Source: Gammaproteobacteria bacterium
GTDB lineage: Bacteria; Pseudomonadota; Gammaproteobacteria; Arenicellales; CAJQKF01
Assembly (NCBI GenBank): GCA_030429125.1
Contig: JAUIDF010000007.1
Span: 1 to 33,552, forward strand
Direction of reading: 5' to 3'
DNA: 33,552 nucleotides
How positions within the stretch are numbered: position 1 is the first letter of the stretch; every line of letters starts with the position of its first letter. The notes under the pieces are model-generated. The model was not told where the DNA came from. It saw only the letters and a list, made by a program, of their open reading frames with translations, and did not search any database. Of the stretch, positions 25,747 to 33,552 are shown piece by piece. The position numbers were made by a program, and so were the translations under genes.

Positions 25747-26304
25747 ATGTCCGCTAGTCAACAGGAACAGGCCGCACTGCTCGTCGACACCTTCGAGATG
25801 CTCGGAGACTGGGAGGAGCGTTATCGCTTCATCATCGATCTCGGCCGGCAGATGCCGGCCCTGCCCGAGTCGGAAAAGGTCGACGCCAACAAGGTCAAGG
25901 GCTGCCTGAGCAACGTGTGGGTGGTGGCCGAGCGCCGCGAGCACGACGGCGAGCCGGTGATCGAGTTCGTCGCCGACAGCGATTCGGCCATCGTTCGCGG
26001 GCTCGTGTCCATGCTGCGAAGCCTTTACTCCGGTCAGACGCCGCGGGACATTCTCGACTTCGATATCGACGAGTTGTTCGCCCGCCTCGACCTTGCCCAG
26101 CACTTGTCCATGGGGCGGCGCAACGGGTTTTCCGAGATGGTCAAGCGCATCAGGGCGCTCGCGGCCGAGCACGTCGAGTCGCGCGGCCGCGAACGCCGCG
26201 GTGCGGGACGCGAGCAGCGGGGTGTGCTCCCTGGCCGACAGCAGCCGGTACGAGTCCTGGACGTACTGCTGCACGGTCTCGCGGCCGAGCACGCCGCGGC
26301 CTGA
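25747..26304 (+). CDS. SufE-family Fe-S/sulfur acceptor protein with about 40-aa unusual C-terminal extension
   Basis: LVDTFEMLGDWEERYRFIIDLGRQMPALPESEKVDANKVKGCLSNVWVVAE…SDSAIVRGLVSMLRSLYSGQTPRDILDFDIDELFARLDLAQHLSMGRRNGFSEMVKRIRALA. Confidence 0.92.
   Translation: MSASQQEQAALLVDTFEMLGDWEERYRFIIDLGRQMPALPESEKVDANKVKGCLSNVWVVAERREHDGEPVIEFVADSDSAIVRGLVSMLRSLYSGQTPRDILDFDIDELFARLDLAQHLSMGRRNGFSEMVKRIRALAAEHVESRGRERRGAGREQRGVLPGRQQPVRVLDVLLHGLAAEHAAA
26158..26293. repeat. 16-bp perfect direct repeats CTCGCGGCCGAGCACG (26158-26173, 26278-26293), period exactly 120 bp
   Basis: Direct reading; both copies in the same SufE codon phase (LAAEH). Confidence 0.85.
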
Positions 26305-26321
26305 GGCGGCCTGCAGCGGGC

Positions 26322-26783
26322 ATGCCCACGCTTCTGATCGTCTCGCATACGCCCTCGCCCAACACCGAGCGGCTGACCCGGGCGGTGGCCGACGGCGCGA
26401 GGGATTCTTCCATCGAGGGTGTCATCGTGGACCTGCGATCGCCCTTCGACACCGGGCCCGACCACGTTCTCGGCGCAAACGCCATCATTCTCGGCACCAC
26501 CGAGAACTTCGGCTACATGAATGGCGCACTGAAGGATTTTTTCGAACGCATCTACTACCCCTGCCTCGAACCGACCCAGGGCCTGCCCTATGCCCTGTTC
26601 GTCAAGGGCGGTCTCGATGGTACCGGCGCACGGTCGAGCGTCGAGCGAATCGTGTCGGGCCTGAAATGGAAGGCGGTACAGGAGCCCCTGGTGATGAAGG
26701 GCAAGTACCGGGACGAATGGCTCGAACCGCTGCAGGCGCTCGGCATGGCGATGGCGGCGGGTCTCGAGGCGGGTATATTCTGA
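26322..26783 (+). CDS. Flavodoxin-fold / NADPH-dependent FMN reductase-like protein
   Basis: LLIVSHTPSPNTERLTRAVADGA…ANAIILGTTENFGYMNGALKDFFERIYYP. Confidence 0.88.
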   Translation: MPTLLIVSHTPSPNTERLTRAVADGARDSSIEGVIVDLRSPFDTGPDHVLGANAIILGTTENFGYMNGALKDFFERIYYPCLEPTQGLPYALFVKGGLDGTGARSSVERIVSGLKWKAVQEPLVMKGKYRDEWLEPLQALGMAMAAGLEAGIF

Positions 26784-26838
26784 CACCGGCGGCGGTCCCC
26801 GGGCCCGGCGCCCTCACCGGGTCGCGGCCGCTGGCACA

Positions 26839-26858
26839 CCGATGGCACCGGCCATCGG
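26839..26858. terminator. Perfect 8-bp stem-loop CCGATGGC-ACCG-GCCATCGG
   Basis: Intergenic between FMN-reductase-like and LON-domain genes; no U-tract. Confidence 0.5.
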
Positions 26859-26925
26859 CACCTCCCGGCTTGATTCGACGCGGCGCGCGCCGCATATTCG
26901 GGCCAGTCGACCACGATGTTTCGAG

Positions 26926-27591
26926 ATGACACAGAACCTGTTCACGCCCAAGTTCGACGACCTGCCCGCCGAGATCCCCGTGTTTCCGCTCACCGGTGCG
27001 ATTCTCATGCCCGAGACGCAGCTGCCGTTGAACATCTTCGAGCCGCGCTACCTGAGCATGATCAACGACGTGCTGTCAGGCCACCGCATCGTCGGCATGA
27101 TCCAGCCCGACGCCAACGGCGACGGCGGGGATGCGCTGTGTGCGACCGGCTGCGCGGGCCGCGTGACGTCGTTCAACGAGACCGACGACGGTCGCTTCAT
27201 CATCCTGCTGTCGGGCGTGTGCCGATTCGACACCGTGCGTGAAACCACCCGGGACACGGATTACCGGACCTTCGCGGTGGACTGGAGCCGATTCGGCGCG
27301 GACTACGACCTGGACCAGTCACTTCAGCGCGACGCCACGTCGCGCGAGGCGCTGCTCAAGCTGGTCGAGGCATTCGGCGCGGCGCGCAACGCCAAGGTGG
27401 ATTTCGACAGTCTCGGCAAGCTCAACGACCTGCAGGTCGTCAACGTGCTGGTGTGCGGTCTCGGCTTCGAGCCGCCTTCGGTCCAGGGTCTGATCGAATC
27501 GGTCAGTCTCGAGGACCGCGCCGAGCTGTTGTCCGGCCTGATGCAGTTTGCCATCCACGAGCCGCGCGACACCGACCTGCGCAGCCACTGA
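26926..27591 (+). CDS. LON peptidase substrate-binding-domain protein
   Basis: LPAEIPVFPLTGAILMPETQLPLNIFEPRYLSMINDVLSGHRIVGMIQP…CAGRVTSFNETDDGRFIILLSGVCRF. Confidence 0.92.
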   Translation: MTQNLFTPKFDDLPAEIPVFPLTGAILMPETQLPLNIFEPRYLSMINDVLSGHRIVGMIQPDANGDGGDALCATGCAGRVTSFNETDDGRFIILLSGVCRFDTVRETTRDTDYRTFAVDWSRFGADYDLDQSLQRDATSREALLKLVEAFGAARNAKVDFDSLGKLNDLQVVNVLVCGLGFEPPSVQGLIESVSLEDRAELLSGLMQFAIHEPRDTDLRSH

Positions 27592-27600
27592 CCGGCATCC

Positions 27601-27617
27601 CGGGCGTCGCTCGCCCG
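27601..27617. terminator. Hairpin CGGGCG-TCGCT-CGCCCG between convergent genes
   Basis: 6-bp perfect stem located in the 28-bp gap between convergent stops. Confidence 0.45.
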
Positions 27618-27619
27618 CG

Positions 27620-29632
27620 TTACGACAGCTTCAATTCGCGCACGGCTCGCTTGAGGTCCGCGAGTTGCGCGCGGCCCGGCGGCGCGTAGACCAGCGCCGC
27701 ATACTGGGCCGTGACCCGCTCGATGGTCCGCGCCTCGCCGGGGAAACGTGCCGCGGCCCGGTTACCGAGGTCGCGCGGACCTTCGTCGGGCTCGGATGCG
27801 AGTCCGGCGCGGTCCAGCTTGCGGATAAAGCGCCGGTAGTACTTTCGCGGCGTCTCGCCCTCGCGACCGGCGCCGGACAGCAGCGCCCAGGTAACCAGCA
27901 TGAAGGCCGATGCGGCGGCGGTCAGCGCCAGCACCATCCAGGTCCAGTTCGGCGCCTCGACGCCGAGTCGCTGCAGTAACAGCCGCTGTTGTTCGGGCCC
28001 ATAGGCCATCACCCAGGTGTTCCACTGGTGGGTGAAGGCGTCGCCGAGCAGGCGCAGGCGTCTGGCCTGGGCGTCGAGCCAATCGAGCTGCAGCAGCTCG
28101 CGAACGCGTGCGGGATCGATACCGTCTGCGAGGCCGCCGGCCGAGGCCAGCCGGCGCAGGGCATCGAGCCCCATCTCGATGCGCTCGGGTGCCACCGCGG
28201 CGGTCGGGTCGATGCGCTTCCAGCCGCGCCCGGCCACGCGAATCTCTGCCCAGGCGTGGGCGTCGTACTGCCTCACGATGTAGTAGCCGCCCGACGGATT
28301 GCGCTCACCGCCCTGGTAGCCCAGCACCACGCGGGCATCGAAACCCGCGGCGCGCATGAGAGTCGCGAAGGCGCTGGCGTAGTGCTCGCAGTAGCCGCGC
28401 CGCGTGTCGAAGAGAAACTCGTGTACCGGCCGCTCGCCGACCGCGGGCGGGGTCAGCGTGTAGTGGAACGGCTGCTCGCGAAAGTGCGAGAGGATGCGTC
28501 CCGCCACCGCCTCCGCGCCGCCGCCCGCCGCGGCGAAGGCTCGCGCCAGCGCGAGAACGTCTTCGCTCACCGACGGCGCCGCGACCCGGGACGCGGCGCG
28601 ACGGGGATCGGTTCCCAGGTAGTGCGCCGGCGACGACGCGGCGCCATAGCGGGTGCGCTCACGCACGTCGCGCGGCGCGCGGGCCAATGCGAGATCGTTG
28701 ATGCGGTTGGGACGTTCCACCGACACCGGCAGGTCCAGCACCGGAAGCCAACGGGTGTCTGTGGCCTCCAGGGTGATCTCGTAGCGGAACACCTCGGCCG
28801 TCTGGTCGGCCTCGAATGCCGCGTCCCGGCTCTCGCCATCCGCGCGGTGCCAGGTGCGGCCGTCGAATCGTTCCAGCACCAGGGTGCGCCAGTACAGGTC
28901 GGGTCGCGCGGGCGCGCCGCCCTCGAAATCGACCCGGAAGGCGACGGCGTCGTCCAGGTTGAGCCGGCTCACCGAACCCGGCTCGATGCGGTCGGACAAG
29001 CCGGTCACCGCCTCGCTGGTATCCGGGGCAAAGCCCCACAGGCTGCCTTCCAGGCGGGGGAAGAGCACGTAGGCGACCAGCGCGATGGGCAGTCCGAGCA
29101 GGAACACGCGCGTCGTCAGCCCGGCCGCCCGCCGTGCCGACAGGCTGCCCGGTGCGACCAGCGTGGAAAAGTTCACGATGACCAGCAACAGGCAGGCGAG
29201 TCCATAGGCCGCGCTCGCCGGCGACTGGTCGAACAGGAAGGCCGCCAGCACCACGATGGTGACGAGGATGTTGCCGAACATGGCGTCGCGAAGCGACGAC
29301 GTTTCCAGCACTTTCAGGGCGGTGAAACTCACCAGCAGGGCGCTGCCCGCGGTGCGGCCGAAGATGGTCTGGTACTGAACCACCACCAGCGCCGCCATCG
29401 CCACGCTGAGCGCCGCGCGCACCAGGGTGCCGGGCGTGCGCGCGTCGCGCAGGGCGATGACCACGCGCCAGGCGAGGACGGCCACCACGACGGCCACCAG
29501 CCACGCGGGCTGTCGAAGCAGGTGGGGCACCATGGCGAGGGCGGTGGTGGCGAACAACAGGTACAGCGCGCCGGCAGAGGGCGGGCGCATCGGCGCACGC
29601 GGCGGCGCGGGCAGGCCGAAGGGCAGTTTCAC
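27620..29632 (-). CDS. TgpA-like membrane transglutaminase (DUF3488 + transglutaminase core + DUF4129-like C-term)
   Basis: Multi-TM N-terminus; 'DTRRGYCEHYASAFATLMRAAGFDARVVLGYQGGERNPSGGYYIVRQYDAHAWAEIRVAGRGWKRIDPTAA' retains Cys/His/Asp. Confidence 0.93.
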   Translation of the reverse strand: MKLPFGLPAPPRAPMRPPSAGALYLLFATTALAMVPHLLRQPAWLVAVVVAVLAWRVVIALRDARTPGTLVRAALSVAMAALVVVQYQTIFGRTAGSALLVSFTALKVLETSSLRDAMFGNILVTIVVLAAFLFDQSPASAAYGLACLLLVIVNFSTLVAPGSLSARRAAGLTTRVFLLGLPIALVAYVLFPRLEGSLWGFAPDTSEAVTGLSDRIEPGSVSRLNLDDAVAFRVDFEGGAPARPDLYWRTLVLERFDGRTWHRADGESRDAAFEADQTAEVFRYEITLEATDTRWLPVLDLPVSVERPNRINDLALARAPRDVRERTRYGAASSPAHYLGTDPRRAASRVAAPSVSEDVLALARAFAAAGGGAEAVAGRILSHFREQPFHYTLTPPAVGERPVHEFLFDTRRGYCEHYASAFATLMRAAGFDARVVLGYQGGERNPSGGYYIVRQYDAHAWAEIRVAGRGWKRIDPTAAVAPERIEMGLDALRRLASAGGLADGIDPARVRELLQLDWLDAQARRLRLLGDAFTHQWNTWVMAYGPEQQRLLLQRLGVEAPNWTWMVLALTAAASAFMLVTWALLSGAGREGETPRKYYRRFIRKLDRAGLASEPDEGPRDLGNRAAARFPGEARTIERVTAQYAALVYAPPGRAQLADLKRAVRELKLS

Positions 29633-30570
29633 GATCCGCTCCCGAACAGGGCCAGCCGTTCCAGGCAGAGATCGCGGTGGCGGTTGCCGCTACCGGTGGC
29701 GACGACGCCGTCCGGCAGTTCCAGGGCGTAGGCGAGTTGGGCGGCATCGGCGTCGAGCACCCAGCGACACAGGATGGAGACACGCGTCTCGGTGTCGCCG
29801 CCGGTGTCGCGCCATCGCAGCACCCGCTCGGAGCGTCCTTCGCCGTCGAAGACCTTCGTCTTCAGACCGGCGCCGCGGGCGCTGGCGCGCCAGTGCACCC
29901 GGCTCAGCGGATCGCCGCGCTGGTGGTCGCGCAGGGCGTCGAAATCGCCCTGGCCCGGGCGGCGACCGCCGGGCACGCCGCCCTCGCCGCCGCCATCGGC
30001 GTCCGGCAGGGACCCCGGGGGTGCCGGGCGCGGATAGACGAGCTGACGCGGCGCGCCGCGCAGCGCCCGTGTCCAGGCGCAGAACAGTCCCATCGGCCAG
30101 ATGGTGACGAGCCCGATGTCGGGCAGCGGCACGAGGCCGCGACGCGTGGTCTCGAAGGGCAGTTCGATTCGCGCCTGGCCGTCCCTGGGTACGTCGAAGG
30201 CGTGCTCGCCGCCTGCGGCCCGCAGCCACACCGCGCGGCGTTCGCGTCGAAGCTCGTCGCTGGCGCTGACACTGGCGCGGGCGGTATCGCCCGCGAACAC
30301 CGGACGGCCGGGCGTCGCCACCAGGCGGATACCGACGAGATTGCGCTGGGTATAGTGCATGGCCACCACGGCGATGCCGGCGAGCAGGAAGGTGAACAGG
30401 TGACCGAGACCGTTGTTGTAATTCACCGAGACCAGCAGCATGAGCAGCAGCGCGCCGCCGAACAACACGCCAAAGCGCGTGGGCAGGATGTAGACCTTGC
30501 GCGAATCCGTGCGCAGGACGGCGGCCGCGTCCGCCGATGCGTGTTCGAGCGATTCGGCCGATCCGGTCAC
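29629..30570 (-). CDS. DUF58 domain protein
   Basis: GTG start; 2 TM helices, 'GDFDALRDHQRGDPLSRVHWRASARGAGLKTKVFDGEGRSERVLRWRD'; overlaps tgpA-like start (ATGA). Confidence 0.9.
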   Translation of the reverse strand: MTGSAESLEHASADAAAVLRTDSRKVYILPTRFGVLFGGALLLMLLVSVNYNNGLGHLFTFLLAGIAVVAMHYTQRNLVGIRLVATPGRPVFAGDTARASVSASDELRRERRAVWLRAAGGEHAFDVPRDGQARIELPFETTRRGLVPLPDIGLVTIWPMGLFCAWTRALRGAPRQLVYPRPAPPGSLPDADGGGEGGVPGGRRPGQGDFDALRDHQRGDPLSRVHWRASARGAGLKTKVFDGEGRSERVLRWRDTGGDTETRVSILCRWVLDADAAQLAYALELPDGVVATGSGNRHRDLCLERLALFGSGS

Positions 30571-30577
30571 GCCGGCA

Positions 30578-31525
30578 TTATCGAAGCGGCACCGATTCGA
30601 GCAACCGCCGGGCGACCTGCTCGCGGTCGGCGGCGGCCAGGTTGTGGGCGAGCCGGTGGCCGATGACGGCCGGCGCGACGGCCTGCACGTCCTCGGGCAG
30701 GACCGAGTCGCGCCCGTCGAGCAGGGCGTGGGCACGGGCGCTGCGAATGACGGCCAGTCCGGCGCGCGGTGACAAGCCATTGTCCAGCCAGCTGGCGGAG
30801 CGGCTCGCCTCGAGCAGGTCCAGGACGTAGTCGGTCAGCGCGTCGCTTGCGTGCACGGTCTCGACCAGCGCCTGCAGCGCGAGCACGCCGTCGGCGTCGA
30901 CGACCGGTTCCAGCGCCGCGAGCATGCGGCTGCGATCGCCACCGACGAGCAGCGCCTGCTCGCTCTCGCGGGAGGGATAGCCGATGCTCACCGTCATCAT
31001 GAAGCGGTCGAGCTGCGATTCCGGCAGCGGAAACGTGCCCGACTGTTCGTGGGGATTTTGCGTGGCGATGACGAAGAAGGGGTCGGGCAGGTCGCGCGTG
31101 TTGCCGTCCACCGAGACCTGTCGCTCTTCCATGGCCTCGAGCAGCGCGCTCTGGGCCTTGGGACTGGCGCGGTTGATCTCGTCCGCGAGCACCACCTGGC
31201 GAAACACTGGCCCGGGATGAAACTCGAAGGCCTGGCGGCTGGCGTCGTAGACCGACACGCCGATGACGTCGGCCGGCAGCATGTCGCTGGTGAACTGCAC
31301 GCGATTGAAGGCGAGGCCGAGCACGCGCGCCAGCGCCTGCGCCAGCGTCGTCTTGCCGACCCCCGGGTGATCCTCGATGAGCAGGTGCCCGCGCGCCAGC
31401 AGGCAGGCCAGCGAGAGACGCACGATACCCGCCTTGCCGAGCACGACCTCGTTCAGGCGCGACTGGATGGCGTCGAGTTGGCGTACCGGTTCTTGCCGGG
31501 GATGTCCCAGCAGGGAATTGAGCAT
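30578..31525 (-). CDS. MoxR-family AAA ATPase
   Basis: HLLIEDHPGVGKTTLAQALARVLGL…VVLADEINRASPKAQSALLEAMEERQVSVDGNTRDLPDPFFVIATQNPHEQSGTFPLPESQLDRF. Confidence 0.96.
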   Translation of the reverse strand: MLNSLLGHPRQEPVRQLDAIQSRLNEVVLGKAGIVRLSLACLLARGHLLIEDHPGVGKTTLAQALARVLGLAFNRVQFTSDMLPADVIGVSVYDASRQAFEFHPGPVFRQVVLADEINRASPKAQSALLEAMEERQVSVDGNTRDLPDPFFVIATQNPHEQSGTFPLPESQLDRFMMTVSIGYPSRESEQALLVGGDRSRMLAALEPVVDADGVLALQALVETVHASDALTDYVLDLLEASRSASWLDNGLSPRAGLAVIRSARAHALLDGRDSVLPEDVQAVAPAVIGHRLAHNLAAADREQVARRLLESVPLR

Positions 31526-31771
31526 AAGTTTCTCCGACCGCCGGATGGCGTGACATCGGATTCTAACCGTAGAGTCCGGCTCCGGTCAGTGCGGCGGATC
31601 GCGTTGCGGCGCACGCACGCCGGTTATTGCCGGCCTCCAGCCCATGTTCCGGGTGGTTATCTGCGTTAACATATCGTCAGGCTTCGCAGTAGAGCGTCGA
31701 CGGCGCCGCGGTGGCGCACGATTCGACGCCGCAACGCAGGGGGTAACCTGGCACTGCCGGTTGGTTGTGAC

Positions 31772-33552
31772 ATGACGGACGAAGCGGCCCGACTCGCCGC
31801 GCTCGAGCGGTATGACATTCTCGATACGCCCGGCGAGGTCGCCTACGACGACATCGCGCAGGTGGCGGCCGAGCTGTGCGGTACGCCGATCGCGCTCATT
31901 TCCTTCCTGGACGCATCACGCCAGTGGTTCAAGAGCCATGTCGGGCTCGACGTGACCGAGACCCCGCGGGAGTATGCGTTCTGCGACCACGCCATTCGCG
32001 CCAGCTCGACGATGGAAGTCGCCGACGCCCGCGCCGACGAACGATTCCGGGACAATCCGCTGGTGGTCGACGAGCCGCGGATTCGCTACTACGCGGGTGT
32101 GCCGCTGGAGATGCCCGACGGTCACCGGCTCGGGACGTTGTGCGTGATCGACCGCAAGCCGCGTACGCTCCACGCCGAGCAGCGTGCGGGACTGGAGGCC
32201 CTGGCGCGCCAGGTCGTGTTGCAACTGGAACTGCGACGATCGCTTCGTGAAACCGAGCGGGCGCGCGCGGATCTCGCGCGCGAGTCCGCGCGGCGCGACG
32301 AGCAGGTGCGGGCGAGGGCGAGGGCGGAACGGTTCATGCACGACATCGTCGATGCGCTGCCGGACAGCATTGCCATCGTCGACGGCTCGGGCACCATCGT
32401 GCGTGTGAATCGTTCATGGCGGGAGTTCGCCTGCGCCAATGCCTTCTCCGGGCGCCTCGGGGAACTGGTCGAGGGCGCGAACTACCTCGAGGCCTGCCGT
32501 CGCGCCGCGCGGGCCGGAAATCACCACGGTGTCGAGATGACCCATGCCCTCGAAGGCGCTCTGTCGGGCGAGGACGTGTCCGGGTTCAGCCTCGAGTACC
32601 CCTGTCATGGCACGGGCGAAAAGCGCTGGTTCGTGGTGCGGCTGGCCTCGTTCGCCATCGGCGACGACCGCTTTGCCGTCCTCTCGCACCAGGACATCAC
32701 CGGCCGCGTCCTGGCCGAGAAAGAGGTGCAGCGAATCAACAAGTCGCTGGAGGCGCGGGTCGAGGCGCGGACGCGGGACCTGGTCAGCGCCCACGATTCG
32801 CTGCATGCCAGCGAGGCCAGGTTCGGGTCGATGTTCAACAACGCCACCGCCGCGTTCGCCACCGCCAGCCGGCAGGGGCTGGTGCTGGAGGCCAACGCGG
32901 CATTCCTCGAACTCTACGGCGCCGGGCGCGACGCAGTGGTCGGCCGTGACATCCGCGAATTCGTGCATCCCGACGACCGGCAGCGCATGCATCGGCTTCG
33001 CGACCGCATGCTGGAACATGCCGCGCCCGGTTACGTGCACGAGTTGCGATTCGTGCGAGCCGACGGCCACATCCGCTGGGTGCACATCAGCGTGGCGGCC
33101 ATTCGCGACGTCAACCGGGAGGTCGTGCAGACCATGGCGCTGCTGCACGACATCACGCCGGCGAAGATCGCCGAGTACGAGCGGGACGGCTTCTTCGAGT
33201 TGTCCGCCGACATGTTCGCGATTCTCGACTTCTCCGGCATCGTGCAGCGTATCAACCCGGCCTGCGCACGACTCCTGGGACTGGACCCCGGCGAGGTGGC
33301 CGGCCGCCAGTACCTGGAATTGCTGCATCCGGACGATCGCGACGAGGCACACCGGCGAATTTCCAATCTCGCCCGCGGCAACCGCAACGAAACCGATTTC
33401 GTCGATGTCCGTGTTCGCAACCAGGCCGGTGAATACCGGGAGATCCGCTGGAGCGCGGCGCCCTGGCCGGACGCCCGCCGCATGCTGGTGGTCGGGCGCG
33501 ACATGACCCAGGTGCGCGACAACGAGCGCCGCCTGAGGGCGCTGGCGGCGCG
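31772..33552 (+). CDS. GAF + multiple PAS sensor protein, 3' truncated by window edge
   Basis: Uninterrupted frame from ATG 31772 to window end: MTDEAARLAALERYDILDTPGEVAYDDIAQVAAELCGTPIALISFLDASRQWFKS…GTLCVIDRKPRTL… followed by about three PAS repeats; not listed in the ORF track. Confidence 0.9.
   Translation, partial: MTDEAARLAALERYDILDTPGEVAYDDIAQVAAELCGTPIALISFLDASRQWFKSHVGLDVTETPREYAFCDHAIRASSTMEVADARADERFRDNPLVVDEPRIRYYAGVPLEMPDGHRLGTLCVIDRKPRTLHAEQRAGLEALARQVVLQLELRRSLRETERARADLARESARRDEQVRARARAERFMHDIVDALPDSIAIVDGSGTIVRVNRSWREFACANAFSGRLGELVEGANYLEACRRAARAGNHHGVEMTHALEGALSGEDVSGFSLEYPCHGTGEKRWFVVRLASFAIGDDRFAVLSHQDITGRVLAEKEVQRINKSLEARVEARTRDLVSAHDSLHASEARFGSMFNNATAAFATASRQGLVLEANAAFLELYGAGRDAVVGRDIREFVHPDDRQRMHRLRDRMLEHAAPGYVHELRFVRADGHIRWVHISVAAIRDVNREVVQTMALLHDITPAKIAEYERDGFFELSADMFAILDFSGIVQRINPACARLLGLDPGEVAGRQYLELLHPDDRDEAHRRISNLARGNRNETDFVDVRVRNQAGEYREIRWSAAPWPDARRMLVVGRDMTQVRDNERRLRALAA

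Noticed and set aside
24025-26292. 755-aa ORF that would extend ALDH N-terminally through the SufE region
   Set aside because: ALDH proper begins at 25464 (MQDFRNFYIDGTW); the extension is antisense to sufE. The 26170-26292 part is only of interest as a possible inverted insert.
27989-29731. 580-aa plus-strand ORF antisense to the TgpA-like gene
   Set aside because: Low-complexity His/Gln/Arg-rich translation without domain signal; the opposite strand has a clear transglutaminase.
27620-31525. MoxR-DUF58-TgpA operon as a novel system
   Set aside because: This gene order is a common, already recognised arrangement in proteobacteria.
20987-31771. A restriction-modification or defence island around the DNA methyltransferase
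   Set aside because: Neighbours are trmB, a glycosidase-like gene, ALDH, SufE, FMN reductase-like and LON-domain genes; no nuclease, helicase or known defence partner recognised.
1-33552. CRISPR arrays, tRNA/rRNA genes, transposases, phage or toxin-antitoxin modules
   Set aside because: Scanned for regular repeats, cloverleaf-like segments and recognisable protein motifs; none found. A cca gene is present but no tRNA gene was recognised.

Overview
GC-rich, gene-dense bacterial chromosomal window, probably gammaproteobacterial (inferred from gene content; I could not run any search). I read about 34 protein-coding genes plus a left-edge C-terminal fragment. No rRNA, tRNA, CRISPR array, transposase or phage module was recognised. 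Main blocks: OsmC-like protein and a GIDE-like membrane protein; a cioA/cydA-cydB-DUF2474 terminal oxidase operon (minus); a vWA(YfbK-like) / ECF sigma / putative membrane anti-sigma / hemerythrin cluster; a GlxA-type regulator; pteridine-reductase-like SDR, MidA-like methyltransferase, uppP and cca; a lipoprotein metallopeptidase coupled to an uncharacterised secreted protein; a divergent HxlR regulator/redoxin pair; MFS and DUF3291; trmB coupled to a glycosidase-like protein; a solitary DNA methyltransferase; aldehyde dehydrogenase; SufE; an FMN-reductase-like protein; a LON-substrate-binding-domain protein; a MoxR-DUF58-TgpA operon; and a GAF/PAS sensor running off the right edge (absent from the ORF track). 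The observations most worth a second look: (i) a repeat family with 15-bp terminal inverted repeats, one intact 177-bp copy and two decayed copies; (ii) a 120-bp in-frame segment flanked by 16-bp direct repeats extending SufE, with a coding-like signature on the opposite strand; (iii) a TIM-barrel glycosidase-like protein coupled to TrmB whose apparent acid/base Glu is Ala; (iv) a cysteine-rich HxlR regulator divergent from a redoxin. I did not find an unmistakable, wholly novel multi-gene system; the vWA/sigma cluster is the closest candidate, and its core probably already exists in related genomes.
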